DNA of 24,546 nucleotides from an uncultured Eubacteriales bacterium (GCA_900540805.1 UQHL01000032.1:1-24546); one strand, 5' to 3'; counted from the first letter of the stretch, positions 1 to 8,602 are shown. A program made the numbers and translations. Notes: a model not told the origin generated them from the letters alone.

Positions 1-4
1 ACAA

Positions 5-46
5 GGGCTATGCCCGAAAATGAAAAACCACCCGCTATGCGGGTGG
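5..46. repeat. Two adjacent hairpins, possible end of an IS200/IS605-like element or minus-strand terminator
   Basis: A 4-bp stem GGGC/GCCC (5-15) is followed by a perfect 8-bp stem CCACCCGC/GCGGGTGG (28-46). Both have the same three-base loop TAT. On the minus strand the larger stem is followed by TTTTTCATTTT, so it could terminate minus-strand transcription, yet no minus-strand gene lies to its right that would need it. Small hairpins with tiny loops at intergenic borders also resemble the subterminal hairpins of IS200/IS605 elements. No transposase is visible inside the window, so the identity is unproven. Confidence 0.4.
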
Positions 47-91
47 ATGATTATTACGTTTCGGAAGGGAAACGCAAAGAAGAGGGAAAAA

Positions 92-107
92 GTTGAAATA
101 TGTTAAA
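92..107 (+). promoter_or_regulatory. Tandem operator half-sites A (GTTGAA / GTTAAA, 10-base period)
   Basis: GTTGAA starts at 92 and GTTAAA at 102. The second half-site starts exactly 26 bases before the -35 box of promoter A. The same layout is present before the genes at 3326 and 8703. Direct repeats one helical turn apart upstream of -35 are typical of sites bound by the two helix-turn-helix motifs of an AraC-type activator. The likely binder is the regulator encoded at 7504-8397; that assignment is inference. Confidence 0.65.
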
Positions 108-127
108 CGAAATATCCTGTAAGGATA

Positions 128-156
128 TTTACAAGCGGCGGACTTCGTGATAAAAT
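128..156 (+). promoter_or_regulatory. Promoter A, for the oxidoreductase-rhamnosidase unit
   Basis: The -35 box is TTTACA (128-133), followed by a 17-base spacer and the -10 box TAAAAT (151-156). Transcription should begin near 163, giving a leader of about 30 bases. The leader carries GGGAGGAG (178-185), a good ribosome site for the ATG at 194. Confidence 0.7.
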
Positions 157-193
157 ACAAGGCGGAACAATTAAAAAGGGAGGAGCTGAAACG

Positions 194-1060
194 ATGAAAA
201 AAATAGGCTTTATCGACAATTTTTTAAGCGAGTGGCACGCCAACAACTATCCGGGGATGATCCGCGGCAACGAACGGGCCAAAGCCTTAGGGCTGGAAGT
301 GTGTTATGCCTATGCGAAAACCGACGTTTCCCCTTACGACGGGGTGACTACCGACGAATGGTGCGCGGAGCATAAGGTGGAGAAATGCCGAAGCATAGAG
401 GAGCTGGTGGATAAATCGGATTTTATCGCGGTGCTGTCCCCCGATAATCCCGAGCTGCATTACGAATTGTCGGAATACGCTCTCAAAAGCGGCAAGCCGA
501 CCTATATAGACAAGACCTTCGCGCCCGACAAGGCCACGGCCGTGCGGCTGTTCGAGCTGGCAAAGCAATACGGAACCCCCGTCTATTCCACCTCCTCGCT
601 TCGGTTTGCGGACGAACTTGCGCCCTATAGAGAAAGCAAGGAAGGGGCGATAAGCTGTATGACGGTAGGCTGTTTTACCTTTGACATTTACGCTATCCAT
701 ATTTTCGAAATGATGTGCACGATTATGAAAAGGGGAGCAAAGCGTATGATGTGCGTGCAAAGCGGCCGCAACAGAAATATTCTCGTGGATTACGGAAACG
801 GCAGAAGCGCAAGCTTTTTGCAGATGCACACGGACGATCCTTACGGGGTTCCTTTCATCACCTCGGCGGAAATGCCCGACGGAAGCGCGCATTATTATAC
901 CATTCAGGACGGCTATCAGCAGAGATTTGTGGAGCACCTCGTCGATTTCTTCGCCACGGGAACTCCTCAGGTGGACAGCGGGGAAACGATAGACCTTATG
1001 GGGATGCTCGATACGGCCCGCAAAGCCCTTTGTAAGCCTTTCGTGTGGTTTGATATCTGA
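194..1060 (+). CDS. Atypical Gfo/Idh/MocA-family oxidoreductase
   Basis: This 288-residue protein has the general plan of the NAD(P)-dependent Gfo/Idh/MocA family: an N-terminal Rossmann-like half (about 1-120) and an alpha/beta half. Family members oxidise or reduce a sugar hydroxyl in the cytoplasm. It is shorter than the usual 330-390 residues. The canonical glycine-rich N-terminal loop is replaced by an Asp-Asn-rich stretch (GFIDNF), and the usual EKP motif reads IDKT, keeping only the Lys (K107). A candidate catalytic His lies in DIYAIHIFEM. The ATG at 194 has a strong GGGAGGAG site upstream. The stop is two bases before the rhamnosidase start, so the two are co-transcribed. Family placement is fairly sure; substrate and even catalytic competence are not. 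Confidence 0.75.
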   Translation: MKKIGFIDNFLSEWHANNYPGMIRGNERAKALGLEVCYAYAKTDVSPYDGVTTDEWCAEHKVEKCRSIEELVDKSDFIAVLSPDNPELHYELSEYALKSGKPTYIDKTFAPDKATAVRLFELAKQYGTPVYSTSSLRFADELAPYRESKEGAISCMTVGCFTFDIYAIHIFEMMCTIMKRGAKRMMCVQSGRNRNILVDYGNGRSASFLQMHTDDPYGVPFITSAEMPDGSAHYYTIQDGYQQRFVEHLVDFFATGTPQVDSGETIDLMGMLDTARKALCKPFVWFDI

Positions 1061-1062
1061 CG

Positions 1063-3147
1063 ATGGACATTTTTGATAAAAAGGCAAAATGGATCTCGGA
1101 CGGAGGTCATTTCATTGCCGAAAGCGAAGAGGCGGGAAGCCCTGCGCTCTATCTCGAAAAATCGTTCGGGCTGAAAAATTCCCCCGAAAAGGCCGTCGTA
1201 AAAATCTGCGGGCTGGGTCTTTACGAGCTTTATATAAATGGCGCGAGGGTGGGCGACCGCGTGTTGGAGTCGCCGTTTACCGAGTACGACAAACGGGTTG
1301 CTTATTCCGTTTACGACGTAAAAAAATATCTGCGGACGGGGGAGAACCGCCTGCTTGTCATTCTCGGCGACGGGTGGTACAACCAGACCACGCGCGACAC
1401 CTGGGGCTTTTATCGGGCTGCGTGGCGGGATTGTCCGAAGCTGCTTTTTGAACTGGACGTGGACGGGGAAAAAACCGTTTCCGACCGCAGCTGGTCGGTT
1501 TCGCGCGGCGGGATCGTGTCCAACGCTCTGCGCTCGGGGGAATATCACGACTTTACGGCGAAGCGGGAAGTCCGTCCCGCGGCATTCACCACACCGCCCG
1601 GCGGTGAGCTTTTTTGCCCCGATATGCCGCCGATGAGAGAATGCGAAACTTTAGCTCCCGTATCCGTCGAACGGGGAAACGGTTGTACGATATACGATTT
1701 CGGGAAAAATATAACGGGCTACGTAAGCGCGATTTTTGAGGGAGAGCGCGGCGAAAAGGTATATATAGAGTATTCCGACCGTATCAAGGATGGCCGCTGC
1801 GACAACGAAAGCAATTCGATGTATCTCTTTAACAAAGGGCTCCGCTATCAGACGGACGGATGTACGCTTTCGGGCGGGACGGATTTTTTCAAGCCGCGCT
1901 TCGTCTATCACGGCTTCCGTTATGCCGCGGTTTACGGAAAAGCGGCGGCGAAGGACATAAAGGCTTATTTCGTTCATACCGACCTCGAACGGAAAGGAAA
2001 GTTTGAGTGCTCGTCCGCGATCGTGGATAAGCTGTACGAAATGAGCATCAACGCCGTTCTTTGCAACTATCACGGTTTTCCCACCGATTGCCCGCACCGC
2101 GAAAAAAACGGCTGGACGGGCGACGCACAGCTTTCTCTTGAAACCTGTCTGCACAATTTCGACATGCGCGGCGCTTATAAAAAGTGGCTTGGCGATTTTA
2201 TCGTCAACCAACGCCCCTCGGGACAGATCTCGGCGATCGTTCCTTCCTGCGGCTGGGGCTTTAACTGGGGAAGCGGCCCTGCCTGGGATATCGCTTTTTT
2301 CCGTATTGCGGACGCGCTGCTCTCCTTTTACGGAGACGAGGAAACGGCCGCGGCGGTATATCCCCGTTTGAAAAAATATTACCGCTATATCTCTTCGTAT
2401 TTAGAAAACGGACTGCTCTGCGTCGGGCTGGGGGATTGGAACTATCCCAAAAATATCAGGTTTTCCGTCTGTCCCACCCAATTGACGGACAGCTGCTATT
2501 ATAAGCTGATGAGTGAAATTTTAGGGAAATTTGCGGAGCGTTTCGAACGCGAAGCCGCGGCGGCTTACTGCGCGGAAGCCGAACGCACGGCCGCGGCGAT
2601 CAGGGAAAAATATTCGGACGAACAAAGCCTCACGGGGCTGGCCGCGCTCGATTTTTTCGGCGTCGCCGACAGGGGTGCGGAAGTGTTTGAGTATCTCGAA
2701 AAAAACGGTTGCGTGCTTCATGCGGGGATACTCGGAACAAAATTTCTTTTCGGTGTTCTGGCCCGTCGGAAACGTTCGGATCTGGCGCTTCGCCTGCTCG
2801 AGCGGACGGAATATCCTTCTTTCGGTTATTGGGCGGAAGCGGGGCAGACTTCTCTCTGCGAAGATTTCGAGCTGACAAATTCCTTAAATCATCATATGTA
2901 CAGCTGTATTGCCGAATATATGTGCTCGGGACTGTGCGGGCTAAAGCTCGAAACGCCGCTGAAAGCTTCTTTAAGCCCCAATCTGCCTTCCTCTATGGAA
3001 TTTGCGGAAACGGAAAGCCACGGCTTCAAAGTTGCCTTGAGACGCGAAAAGGATAAAATCAGAATGGACGTCACCGTTCCGAAAGCCGCCTCTTTAAGAT
3101 ACGGGAGAGAGCTTTTCGGAGAGGGAAAATACGTTTTTGAAATATAA
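1063..3147 (+). CDS. GH78 alpha-L-rhamnosidase, cytoplasmic
   Basis: Predicted to release non-reducing alpha-L-rhamnose by an inverting mechanism. It is 694 residues with no signal peptide, so it should act on imported oligosaccharides or glycosides. N-terminal beta domains (about 1-300) precede an (alpha/alpha)6 barrel (about 310-620) and a C-terminal beta domain. The GH78 signature DCPHREKNGWTGD is intact: D342, E347 and D354 have the same spacing as the catalytic acidic residues of Bacillus RhaB (D567, E572, D579), and E600 in SLCEDFE fits the downstream catalytic Glu. The SLNHHMYSCIAEYM stretch is the usual family sequence after it. It starts two bases after the preceding oxidoreductase gene and ends before a strong terminator. 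Activity on another deoxy sugar cannot be excluded. Confidence 0.93.
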   Translation: MDIFDKKAKWISDGGHFIAESEEAGSPALYLEKSFGLKNSPEKAVVKICGLGLYELYINGARVGDRVLESPFTEYDKRVAYSVYDVKKYLRTGENRLLVILGDGWYNQTTRDTWGFYRAAWRDCPKLLFELDVDGEKTVSDRSWSVSRGGIVSNALRSGEYHDFTAKREVRPAAFTTPPGGELFCPDMPPMRECETLAPVSVERGNGCTIYDFGKNITGYVSAIFEGERGEKVYIEYSDRIKDGRCDNESNSMYLFNKGLRYQTDGCTLSGGTDFFKPRFVYHGFRYAAVYGKAAAKDIKAYFVHTDLERKGKFECSSAIVDKLYEMSINAVLCNYHGFPTDCPHREKNGWTGDAQLSLETCLHNFDMRGAYKKWLGDFIVNQRPSGQISAIVPSCGWGFNWGSGPAWDIAFFRIADALLSFYGDEETAAAVYPRLKKYYRYISSYLENGLLCVGLGDWNYPKNIRFSVCPTQLTDSCYYKLMSEILGKFAERFEREAAAAYCAEAERTAAAIREKYSDEQSLTGLAALDFFGVADRGAEVFEYLEKNGCVLHAGILGTKFLFGVLARRKRSDLALRLLERTEYPSFGYWAEAGQTSLCEDFELTNSLNHHMYSCIAEYMCSGLCGLKLETPLKASLSPNLPSSMEFAETESHGFKVALRREKDKIRMDVTVPKAASLRYGRELFGEGKYVFEI

Positions 3148-3169
3148 AAACGGCGTTGTGGCACGGCAG

Positions 3170-3198
3170 AATCCCGCTCTTTCGGAGCGGGATTTTTT
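3170..3198 (+). terminator. Rho-independent terminator after the rhamnosidase gene
   Basis: A 10-bp stem AATCCCGCTC/GAGCGGGATT (3170-3179 with 3185-3194), five-base loop TTTCG, followed by further T residues. It ends the 194-3147 unit just before operator B. Confidence 0.92.
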
Positions 3199-3209
3199 GC
3201 GGCGTTTAG

Positions 3210-3225
3210 GTAAATAAAGGTTAAA
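3210..3225 (+). promoter_or_regulatory. Tandem operator half-sites B (GTAAAT / GTTAAA, 10-base period)
   Basis: Half-sites start at 3210 and 3220. The second starts 26 bases before the -35 box at 3246, identical in geometry to sites A and C. The run AGGTTAAATAA here recurs exactly at 8528-8538 in the control region of the regulator. Confidence 0.7.
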
Positions 3226-3245
3226 TAAACAGTCAAAATGTAGCA

Positions 3246-3274
3246 TGGACAAATGCGGGCGTCCGATGTAAAAT
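3246..3274 (+). promoter_or_regulatory. Promoter B, for the large surface protein
   Basis: TGGACA (3246-3251), 17-base spacer, TAAAAT (3269-3274). The predicted start near 3281 leaves an AT-rich leader of about 45 bases ending in AGGAGG (3311-3316), nine bases before the ATG at 3326. Confidence 0.75.
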
Positions 3275-3325
3275 AATATTGTTAAATAAGTAATTTTTAA
3301 CAAATTTTTTAGGAGGAAAAAAGAA

Positions 3326-6300
3326 ATGAGAAAAATGCTTACCGTATTTTCCGGAGCGATTTTCGCATTGGCGCTTTCGTTTTCGGCCGTAGCGTCGGCC
3401 GTTGCCGAGGAACCGGCTCAGCCCGTCGATTACGCCTTGAGCGAAAGCAGCTGGACGGTAAAAAAGGGCGTGGCGTTCGGCGGAGAAAATATGTATCTTA
3501 CGTCTCCCAATTCCCGCGCGGGCTCGAAGAAGATCGGCGGCAATTCGTCCGTCAAGCTGACCACGGTCGGCAACGCCCAGGCTACCTGGAGCTACAATTG
3601 GATCCTGTTCAAATGCACGGACGACGTACCCAACGAATGGGCGGGGGAACATATCAACGGAACAGGGGCGGGTACGGGCAACTGGCTGGCGCTCGTCTAT
3701 GGAAAATCCACCGATTCCTACATAGCGGAGTGCAACGACGGCGTCATTACCAAGACAAAGACGAATTGGAGCGGCAACGATACGTGGTACTGCTGCGACT
3801 CCACGACGGAAATCACGATCGCCACCACGGACACGGAAGAGGGCGTCACGGCGCAGCTTTCTTTCAAGGCTACGGGAGATTCCCACAACACGGGGGAGAC
3901 GCTCAATTATACCTATCAGAGCGCCAATAAAGCCTTGTGGGGGGATTACAGCTTCACGATAGGGACAAATATCGGCGTGGGAGCGGACACTCCGATCACC
4001 GCCGAAAGAACCTTGAAATACAATGTCGAGGTCACCGATACGGCTTCGAACAAAACCGCCGTTAAGCCCGTTACCTTGGATTACGCTCTCGACGCGGAGA
4101 AATGGACGAACACCGACGGCGTCGCTTTCGGAGCCGAAAACATGTATGCCACCGCAAATGCGTTCAATCCCGCCACGGTTCCCGTGGGAGGCAGTTCCTC
4201 CATGCAGGTCGTCATGGACGGCAACGTCATGGACGGAAGCTGGATGTGGTCGAAGGTCATGCTTAAGGTTAATGATCCCGCAGCCTACGGCTGGAATCAT
4301 ACGCAAACCACGTCGAGCGGCAATTGGCTGGCCGTGGTTCTGCGTACCGACAGCGGCAATCTCGAGCTTTACGAATGTACGGACGGAACCGTGGCAATGG
4401 TCGCCTCCGTCGGCGTCAGTGGCTATGATAACTGGTATATTCATAAACAGGTCAACACGATTGACATATCTGCCAAAGATACGGACAACGGCGTCGAGGT
4501 GGCGGTCGGCTTTACGGCTTCGGATTGTAAGCAAGCGGGCAACACCAATACGGGAAATACTTATTCCATCACCTATTCGAGCACCAACAAAAAGTTGTGG
4601 GGCTCGGGGCGCGTCGTAGTGGGCCGCCCGAACGGCGACGGAACGATCGACGAAACGCAGACGATCAAATGTAACGTAAAAATCACCGATAAGGCGTCCG
4701 ATTATTCGGGCGACCTCTATGCGGCTCGTCTGGCCGACGAGGCGATAAACGCGCTTCCCGCCGCGGTAAACGCCGAAAACTATGCCTCTGCGAAAACGGC
4801 TTACACGGCGGCCAATAACGCTTACAATGCGCTTACCGAGGCGCAGAAGGCGCTCTGTGCGGAAGGCGCGGCCGCTAAGATTGCCGCCTGCGCGGAAAAG
4901 CTCGCGGCTTATGAGGCTTCTTTGGGCGCGGCTACGGTGGAGTCGGAGATCGAGGCGCTGCCCGCCGAGATAAACGCCGAAAATTATGCCGCGGCCAAAA
5001 CCGCGATAGAGACGGCGAAGGCAAATTATGACGCGCTGACCGAGGAACAGAAGGGGCAGGTATCCAACAAGGCGAAGCTCGACGCGGCCGTAGAGGCATT
5101 GAATGCGTTCAAACAGCTCAAGGACGCGGCGGATGCGGTTTCCGAAGCGATTGCGGGCCTTCCCGAAAAGGTTTACAGGGATACGTATGCGGACGCCAAA
5201 ACCGCAATAGAGGCGTCGAAAGCGGCTTACGACGCGCTTTCGGCGGAAGCAAAGGAGCTTGTGGGCAACAAAGCGAAGCTCGATTCGGCGCTCGCCGCGT
5301 TGAAAGCGTACGAGGATTCTCTTTCCGACCCCGTCGCAGACGAGAAAAATCTCGCGCAGAAGAAAGAGCACTGGAGCCGTACGGGAAATGCGGGCGCAAG
5401 CAACGTCACGTTTGATCTTTACGGCATGAAAATGGGCACTGCGGAAAATACCACGGCAATGCTCCTGGACAAAAATATAGTAGCCGATTCTAAGGTGGAG
5501 CTTGTATTTGATGCGGACGCCTATCGCAAGCAGGGCGATTGGGGACAGATTTGGGTGATGTTTAAAAACGTAAGCGACGAGCTTGACGCGGCCGCACCGC
5601 TCAATGCGACCGCCCACGGAGGCGTCGCCGCCAATCCCCGCGGCACGTGGATGGCCTTTATGATCGGGCCGAGCTACGGCGCAAAACTGATGATCTGCGA
5701 GGACGGCACGCTTACCGAAAAGAATCTTGCGGACACCGTAATCAGCGGCCTCGACTGGGGCGCGGCGCTTCGGGCAATCAATACGATCGGTATCAAAACC
5801 GAGGATCTCGAAAACGGCGTCAAAATAACCCTTACCTATCGCGCAAGCGGCTTTTCCGAAGTGACCGATACGGAGGTCTCTTACGAATGGACGGTGGAAA
5901 ACGCGGCCTTCAAGGGCAATTACGCGCTTTCTGCGGGTACCTATAACGGCAAGGTAGGGACGGGGGTAACCCTTTCTTCGCTGAAGGTTACGGGGCCCGA
6001 CGGCGGAAGCGGGCTCGTCGATCGGATTATCGACGACGGCATGTTCAATCACGCAAACTCTCTCGATTACTGGAAAGCGGGATACAACGTCGATTGCTTC
6101 GATTTTTCGGAGAAGGGCGCGGTGCTGTGGGATGTGGAAAAAGGCGGGCTTGTCCTCAACCGCAAAATCAAAGATAAGCAGGCTTTCACTTTCGAATTCG
6201 ACAATACGCTGACGGGTTCGGGCTACGGCAACCTTTATATCGTATTCAAGCACGATCGTCCCGCTACCGTCTATGACGGGGCAAATTTCCCGAAAGCGGA

Positions 6301-7450
6301 AGGGAATTATATCGTCTTAATGATCGGCGCTGATGGCTTCAAGATGTTCGAGTGCGAAAACGGGGAACTGAATGCGACGCTCAATACGGACGGATCCGTA
6401 ACGGGCGGCGTGGAGCTCAAGGTTCCTTCTCCCGCAACCAATTATGATATCTGGAATTGGTATAAGCAATATCTCAAGGTAACGATCTATACCGAGGACG
6501 TCGATGACGGCGTCGATGTCACCGTGACGATAACGGGCGGCAGCAGCGGCGTCACCTTTACGGCCACGTATCTTTCCGAAAACGTCGCGCTTCACGGAGA
6601 TTCCTATGTCGGGCTCGAATACTTCCTCGGCGCGGCGGGCAGCGGAAACAACGGTCAGATCAAACTCGTCGCCGCCAAGGTCGCGGACGTCGCCGAAGGC
6701 TACGTTCCCGATATCGATATCAATGCGCTCAACAAGACGCTTGCCGACGCCAAAAAGGTTGCGATCACCGCGGCGAATTTAGCGGAATACCAGGAGATTT
6801 ACGACGGCGCGTACGCTAAATATCTCGCCATGAACTATACGCAGAGCAAGTCGTTTGCGATTGCTGATCTGGAGGCGCTCAAGGCCAATCTCGACGGCTA
6901 TGCGGAGGACGTGAAAACTGCGGCCGCGCTCGACGAAACCATCGCCGCCCTTCCCGCTTCGGTAAATAAAGACAACTACGCCGCGGCAAAGTCCGCGATC
7001 GAAGGGGCGAAGGCGACTTACGACGGCCTGGGCGAAGGGGGTAAAAAGCTGGTGACGAAAAAAGCGCAGCTCGACGCCTGCCTTGCCGCTCTCGCTTCGT
7101 TTGAGTCGGATAAGGACGCGGCGGCAAACGTAGATGCGCTCATCGCGGCGCTTCCCGCCGACATTACCGCGGAAAACTACGCGACGGCAAGGGCCGCCGT
7201 GGAAGCCGCCGAAAACGCTTATGCGGCTTTGACCGCCGAGCAGAAATCGCTCGTTTCCCGCTACGCCGAGCTGACGGCGGCGCGTACCCGCCTCGACGCG
7301 GCCGCGCCTACCCCCGACAGCGGAAGCGAAAGCGGAAAGAACAGCGAAACCGAGGCAGGCTGCGGCTCCAATGCCGCTTATGCAGGCTTTGCCGCCGCGA
7401 CCGTTCTTTTGGCCGCCGCAGTTGTTTTGATAAAGAAAAAGAGAGCGTAA
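3326..7450 (+). CDS. Large secreted, surface-anchored multidomain protein (beta-rich domains plus helical repeats)
   Basis: This 1374-residue protein starts with a Sec signal peptide (cut probably after AVA near residue 28). Two similar domains of about 205 residues follow (35-245 and 252-456); each opens with DYAL and contains GNWLA, LWG and a closing NV.(V/I)TD, suggesting a jelly-roll lectin-like fold. Then come three Ala-rich helical repeats (about 470-667) built on LP..(I/V)N.ENYA.AKTA and Y.ALT..QK, resembling FIVAR/sugar-binding-repeat spacers. Two more diverged beta-rich domains (about 671-892 and 900-1125) and three more helical repeats (about 1128-1328) follow. The C-terminus has a Ser-rich linker, GCGS (C1346), a hydrophobic helix and KKKRA. 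It is a plausible glycan-binding scaffold; no catalytic motif was recognised. It forms its own unit with promoter B and shares its terminator with the convergent regulator. Confidence 0.88.
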   Translation: MRKMLTVFSGAIFALALSFSAVASAVAEEPAQPVDYALSESSWTVKKGVAFGGENMYLTSPNSRAGSKKIGGNSSVKLTTVGNAQATWSYNWILFKCTDDVPNEWAGEHINGTGAGTGNWLALVYGKSTDSYIAECNDGVITKTKTNWSGNDTWYCCDSTTEITIATTDTEEGVTAQLSFKATGDSHNTGETLNYTYQSANKALWGDYSFTIGTNIGVGADTPITAERTLKYNVEVTDTASNKTAVKPVTLDYALDAEKWTNTDGVAFGAENMYATANAFNPATVPVGGSSSMQVVMDGNVMDGSWMWSKVMLKVNDPAAYGWNHTQTTSSGNWLAVVLRTDSGNLELYECTDGTVAMVASVGVSGYDNWYIHKQVNTIDISAKDTDNGVEVAVGFTASDCKQAGNTNTGNTYSITYSSTNKKLWGSGRVVVGRPNGDGTIDETQTIKCNVKITDKASDYSGDLYAARLADEAINALPAAVNAENYASAKTAYTAANNAYNALTEAQKALCAEGAAAKIAACAEKLAAYEASLGAATVESEIEALPAEINAENYAAAKTAIETAKANYDALTEEQKGQVSNKAKLDAAVEALNAFKQLKDAADAVSEAIAGLPEKVYRDTYADAKTAIEASKAAYDALSAEAKELVGNKAKLDSALAALKAYEDSLSDPVADEKNLAQKKEHWSRTGNAGASNVTFDLYGMKMGTAENTTAMLLDKNIVADSKVELVFDADAYRKQGDWGQIWVMFKNVSDELDAAAPLNATAHGGVAANPRGTWMAFMIGPSYGAKLMICEDGTLTEKNLADTVISGLDWGAALRAINTIGIKTEDLENGVKITLTYRASGFSEVTDTEVSYEWTVENAAFKGNYALSAGTYNGKVGTGVTLSSLKVTGPDGGSGLVDRIIDDGMFNHANSLDYWKAGYNVDCFDFSEKGAVLWDVEKGGLVLNRKIKDKQAFTFEFDNTLTGSGYGNLYIVFKHDRPATVYDGANFPKAEGNYIVLMIGADGFKMFECENGELNATLNTDGSVTGGVELKVPSPATNYDIWNWYKQYLKVTIYTEDVDDGVDVTVTITGGSSGVTFTATYLSENVALHGDSYVGLEYFLGAAGSGNNGQIKLVAAKVADVAEGYVPDIDINALNKTLADAKKVAITAANLAEYQEIYDGAYAKYLAMNYTQSKSFAIADLEALKANLDGYAEDVKTAAALDETIAALPASVNKDNYAAAKSAIEGAKATYDGLGEGGKKLVTKKAQLDACLAALASFESDKDAAANVDALIAALPADITAENYATARAAVEAAENAYAALTAEQKSLVSRYAELTAARTRLDAAAPTPDSGSESGKNSETEAGCGSNAAYAGFAAATVLLAAAVVLIKKKRA

Positions 7451-7470
7451 AGCGCTCCCCTGCTTAAGAG

Positions 7471-7499
7471 AAAAGGCTCGCTTCGCGCGGGCCTTTTTT
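7471..7499. terminator. Bidirectional terminator between convergent genes
   Basis: AAAAGGCTCGC pairs with GCGGGCCTTTT (7471-7481 with 7487-7497, one G-T pair). T residues follow on the plus strand and the opposite strand also ends in a T run, so it can serve both the surface-protein gene and the minus-strand regulator gene. Confidence 0.88.
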
Positions 7500-7503
7500 C
7501 AAG

Positions 7504-8397
7504 TTATTTCTTTTTGGCAGATTGCTGCTTATACGTACTTGGACTGATGCCGAAACGTTTTTTGAAGATCCGCGAAAAAACGTAAATCGAAGAATAGTTG
7601 AGATAGTCGGAAATTTCGGTAATCGTCGCCTTGTTTTCCTCGAGCATCTGTTTTGCCAGCTCAAGCTTTTTATCGGAATAATAGGTATAGATGGACTTTC
7701 CGAATTTGCGCTTGAAAATCCTTGAAATATAGACGTAGTTGTAGTTTAGCTTGTCCGCTATGTCCGTAAGTCGGCCGATCTTCGTGAGGTTATGGTCGAT
7801 ATAGTTCATCGTTCGGTAATAAAGGTTCTGTTCGTTGTCGATATTGGGGGAGGAATAGGTTTTCGTGGTGATTTGGCGATAGATCTGACAGACGTTTATG
7901 CACAGGATTTTTACGAGCAGTTCAAATTTGATATCGGTGTAAAGGGTATCGTTTTCCAAGGTGGAAATGAGCTCGACGAAGGTCTGTCCCAGCATGGAAA
8001 TATTGTGTGTACGGCTGGCCGCCGATAGAGAAAGCATGCGTTGATCGTAGAGGATTTCCTTAAACTCGGCTCCCGTTTCGAAGCTGAAAGCGATATAGTA
8101 ATATCGTAAAGGATCGACCTTATCGGAAATGATTTCGTGTCTTTCGTAGGGGAGAGAGACAAACAAATCGTTTTTTTTCACCTCCGTCGGGAGGTTGCCC
8201 GCATAGACGATTCCCGTCCCCGAGATGATATAGGTCAGCTCGAAAAAATCGTTGTGAATGTGCGGCTCCACCACGGCGCTGTTGTTGCAGTAGATCTCGC
8301 CGAGCTGATAGAGCAGCAGATCGCCGAATTTTCTCGGATTTTTCAAATGGTTGAAGTCGTAGGAAAACTTGTTTTCGATGATTATGTTATCTTTCAT
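7504..8397 (-). CDS. AraC-family transcriptional regulator
   Basis: This 297-residue protein has an N-terminal cupin-type sensing domain (HIHNDFFEL, then SLPYERHEI) and a C-terminal AraC DNA-binding domain (about 190-295) with two helix-turn-helix motifs. The second ends in the hallmark SRIFKKRFGISPSTYK. It probably senses a sugar and activates transcription. The ATG at 8397 is preceded by AAAGGAG at five-base spacing. It faces a large sugar-use operon divergently. Three plus-strand promoters in the window carry matched 10-base-period GTTAAA repeats that suit binding by its two HTH motifs, so it is the likely activator of the whole locus. A similar minus-strand pair lies upstream of its own start, suggesting autoregulation. 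The ligand is unknown. Confidence 0.93.
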   Translation of the reverse strand: MKDNIIIENKFSYDFNHLKNPRKFGDLLLYQLGEIYCNNSAVVEPHIHNDFFELTYIISGTGIVYAGNLPTEVKKNDLFVSLPYERHEIISDKVDPLRYYYIAFSFETGAEFKEILYDQRMLSLSAASRTHNISMLGQTFVELISTLENDTLYTDIKFELLVKILCINVCQIYRQITTKTYSSPNIDNEQNLYYRTMNYIDHNLTKIGRLTDIADKLNYNYVYISRIFKRKFGKSIYTYYSDKKLELAKQMLEENKATITEISDYLNYSSIYVFSRIFKKRFGISPSTYKQQSAKKK

Positions 8398-8442
8398 TAA
8401 AGCTCCTTTCAGATATTTGTTAAACCGAAAAAATTTTTCGCT

Positions 8443-8458
8443 TTTAACACGTGTTTAC
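8443..8458 (-). promoter_or_regulatory. Operator-like half-sites E in the leader or promoter of the regulator gene
   Basis: Read on the minus strand, GTAAAC (8458-8453) and GTTAAA (8448-8443) are again spaced 10 bases. Unlike sites A-C, no -35 box lies 26 bases further on; the ribosome site is already there. A site so close to the gene suits repression or autoregulation rather than activation. No convincing promoter for the regulator was identified; TTGACT (minus, 8474-8469) is a possible -35 with no good -10 partner. Confidence 0.4.
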
Positions 8459-8460
8459 TT

Positions 8461-8480
8461 TAGAATTTAGTCAAATTCTA
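8461..8480. repeat. Perfect palindrome TAGAATTT-4-AAATTCTA
   Basis: An 8-bp inverted repeat with a four-base spacer lies in the control region between the divergent units. Its symmetry suits a dimeric regulator or a protein other than the AraC-type one. It overlaps the possible -35 of the regulator gene. Confidence 0.5.
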
Positions 8481-8570
8481 CCACGAGTTTTTTATTTTTC
8501 AAGATATAAAGCCGATTAAGTTAAAATAGGTTAAATAATTTCTATAAATTTGACAAATTACAACTCGTGG
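8481..8570. repeat. Widely spaced inverted repeat CCACGAGTT ... AACTCGTGG
   Basis: Perfect 9-bp arms at 8481-8489 and 8562-8570 flank 72 AT-rich bases that include half-site pair D. It sits upstream of the start predicted for promoter C, so it would act as DNA, for example as two binding sites joined by looping, rather than as an RNA hairpin in the operon leader. Confidence 0.45.
8520..8535 (+). promoter_or_regulatory. Tandem operator-like half-sites D (GTTAAA / GTTAAA)
   Basis: Two identical GTTAAA copies start at 8520 and 8530. This pair is closest in sequence to site B but has no suitable promoter 26 bases downstream (a TTGACA at 8550-8555 has no -10 box at the right distance). It may be an upstream auxiliary site for promoter C or serve the divergent regulator gene. 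Confidence 0.5.
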
Positions 8571-8586
8571 GGAGGCCTCGTAAGAG

Positions 8587-8602
8587 GTTAAAAAGTGTTA
8601 AA
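8587..8602 (+). promoter_or_regulatory. Tandem operator half-sites C (GTTAAA / GTTAAA)
   Basis: Two identical copies start at 8587 and 8597. The second begins 26 bases before the -35 box at 8623, matching the geometry of sites A and B exactly. Confidence 0.7.

Noticed and set aside
3233..6253. A 1006-codon open frame on the minus strand opposite the large surface-protein gene
   Set aside because: It has no plausible ribosome site or domain, its translation is Arg/Gly/Val-rich low-information sequence, and the plus-strand frame has a signal peptide, repeats, promoter and ribosome site. The opening is a by-product of the codon bias of the real gene.
4740..7310. The Ala-rich helical repeats as CRISPR or DNA tandem repeats
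   Set aside because: The repetition is at protein level (about 60-65 residues, diverged codons); there are no identical DNA repeats with spacers.
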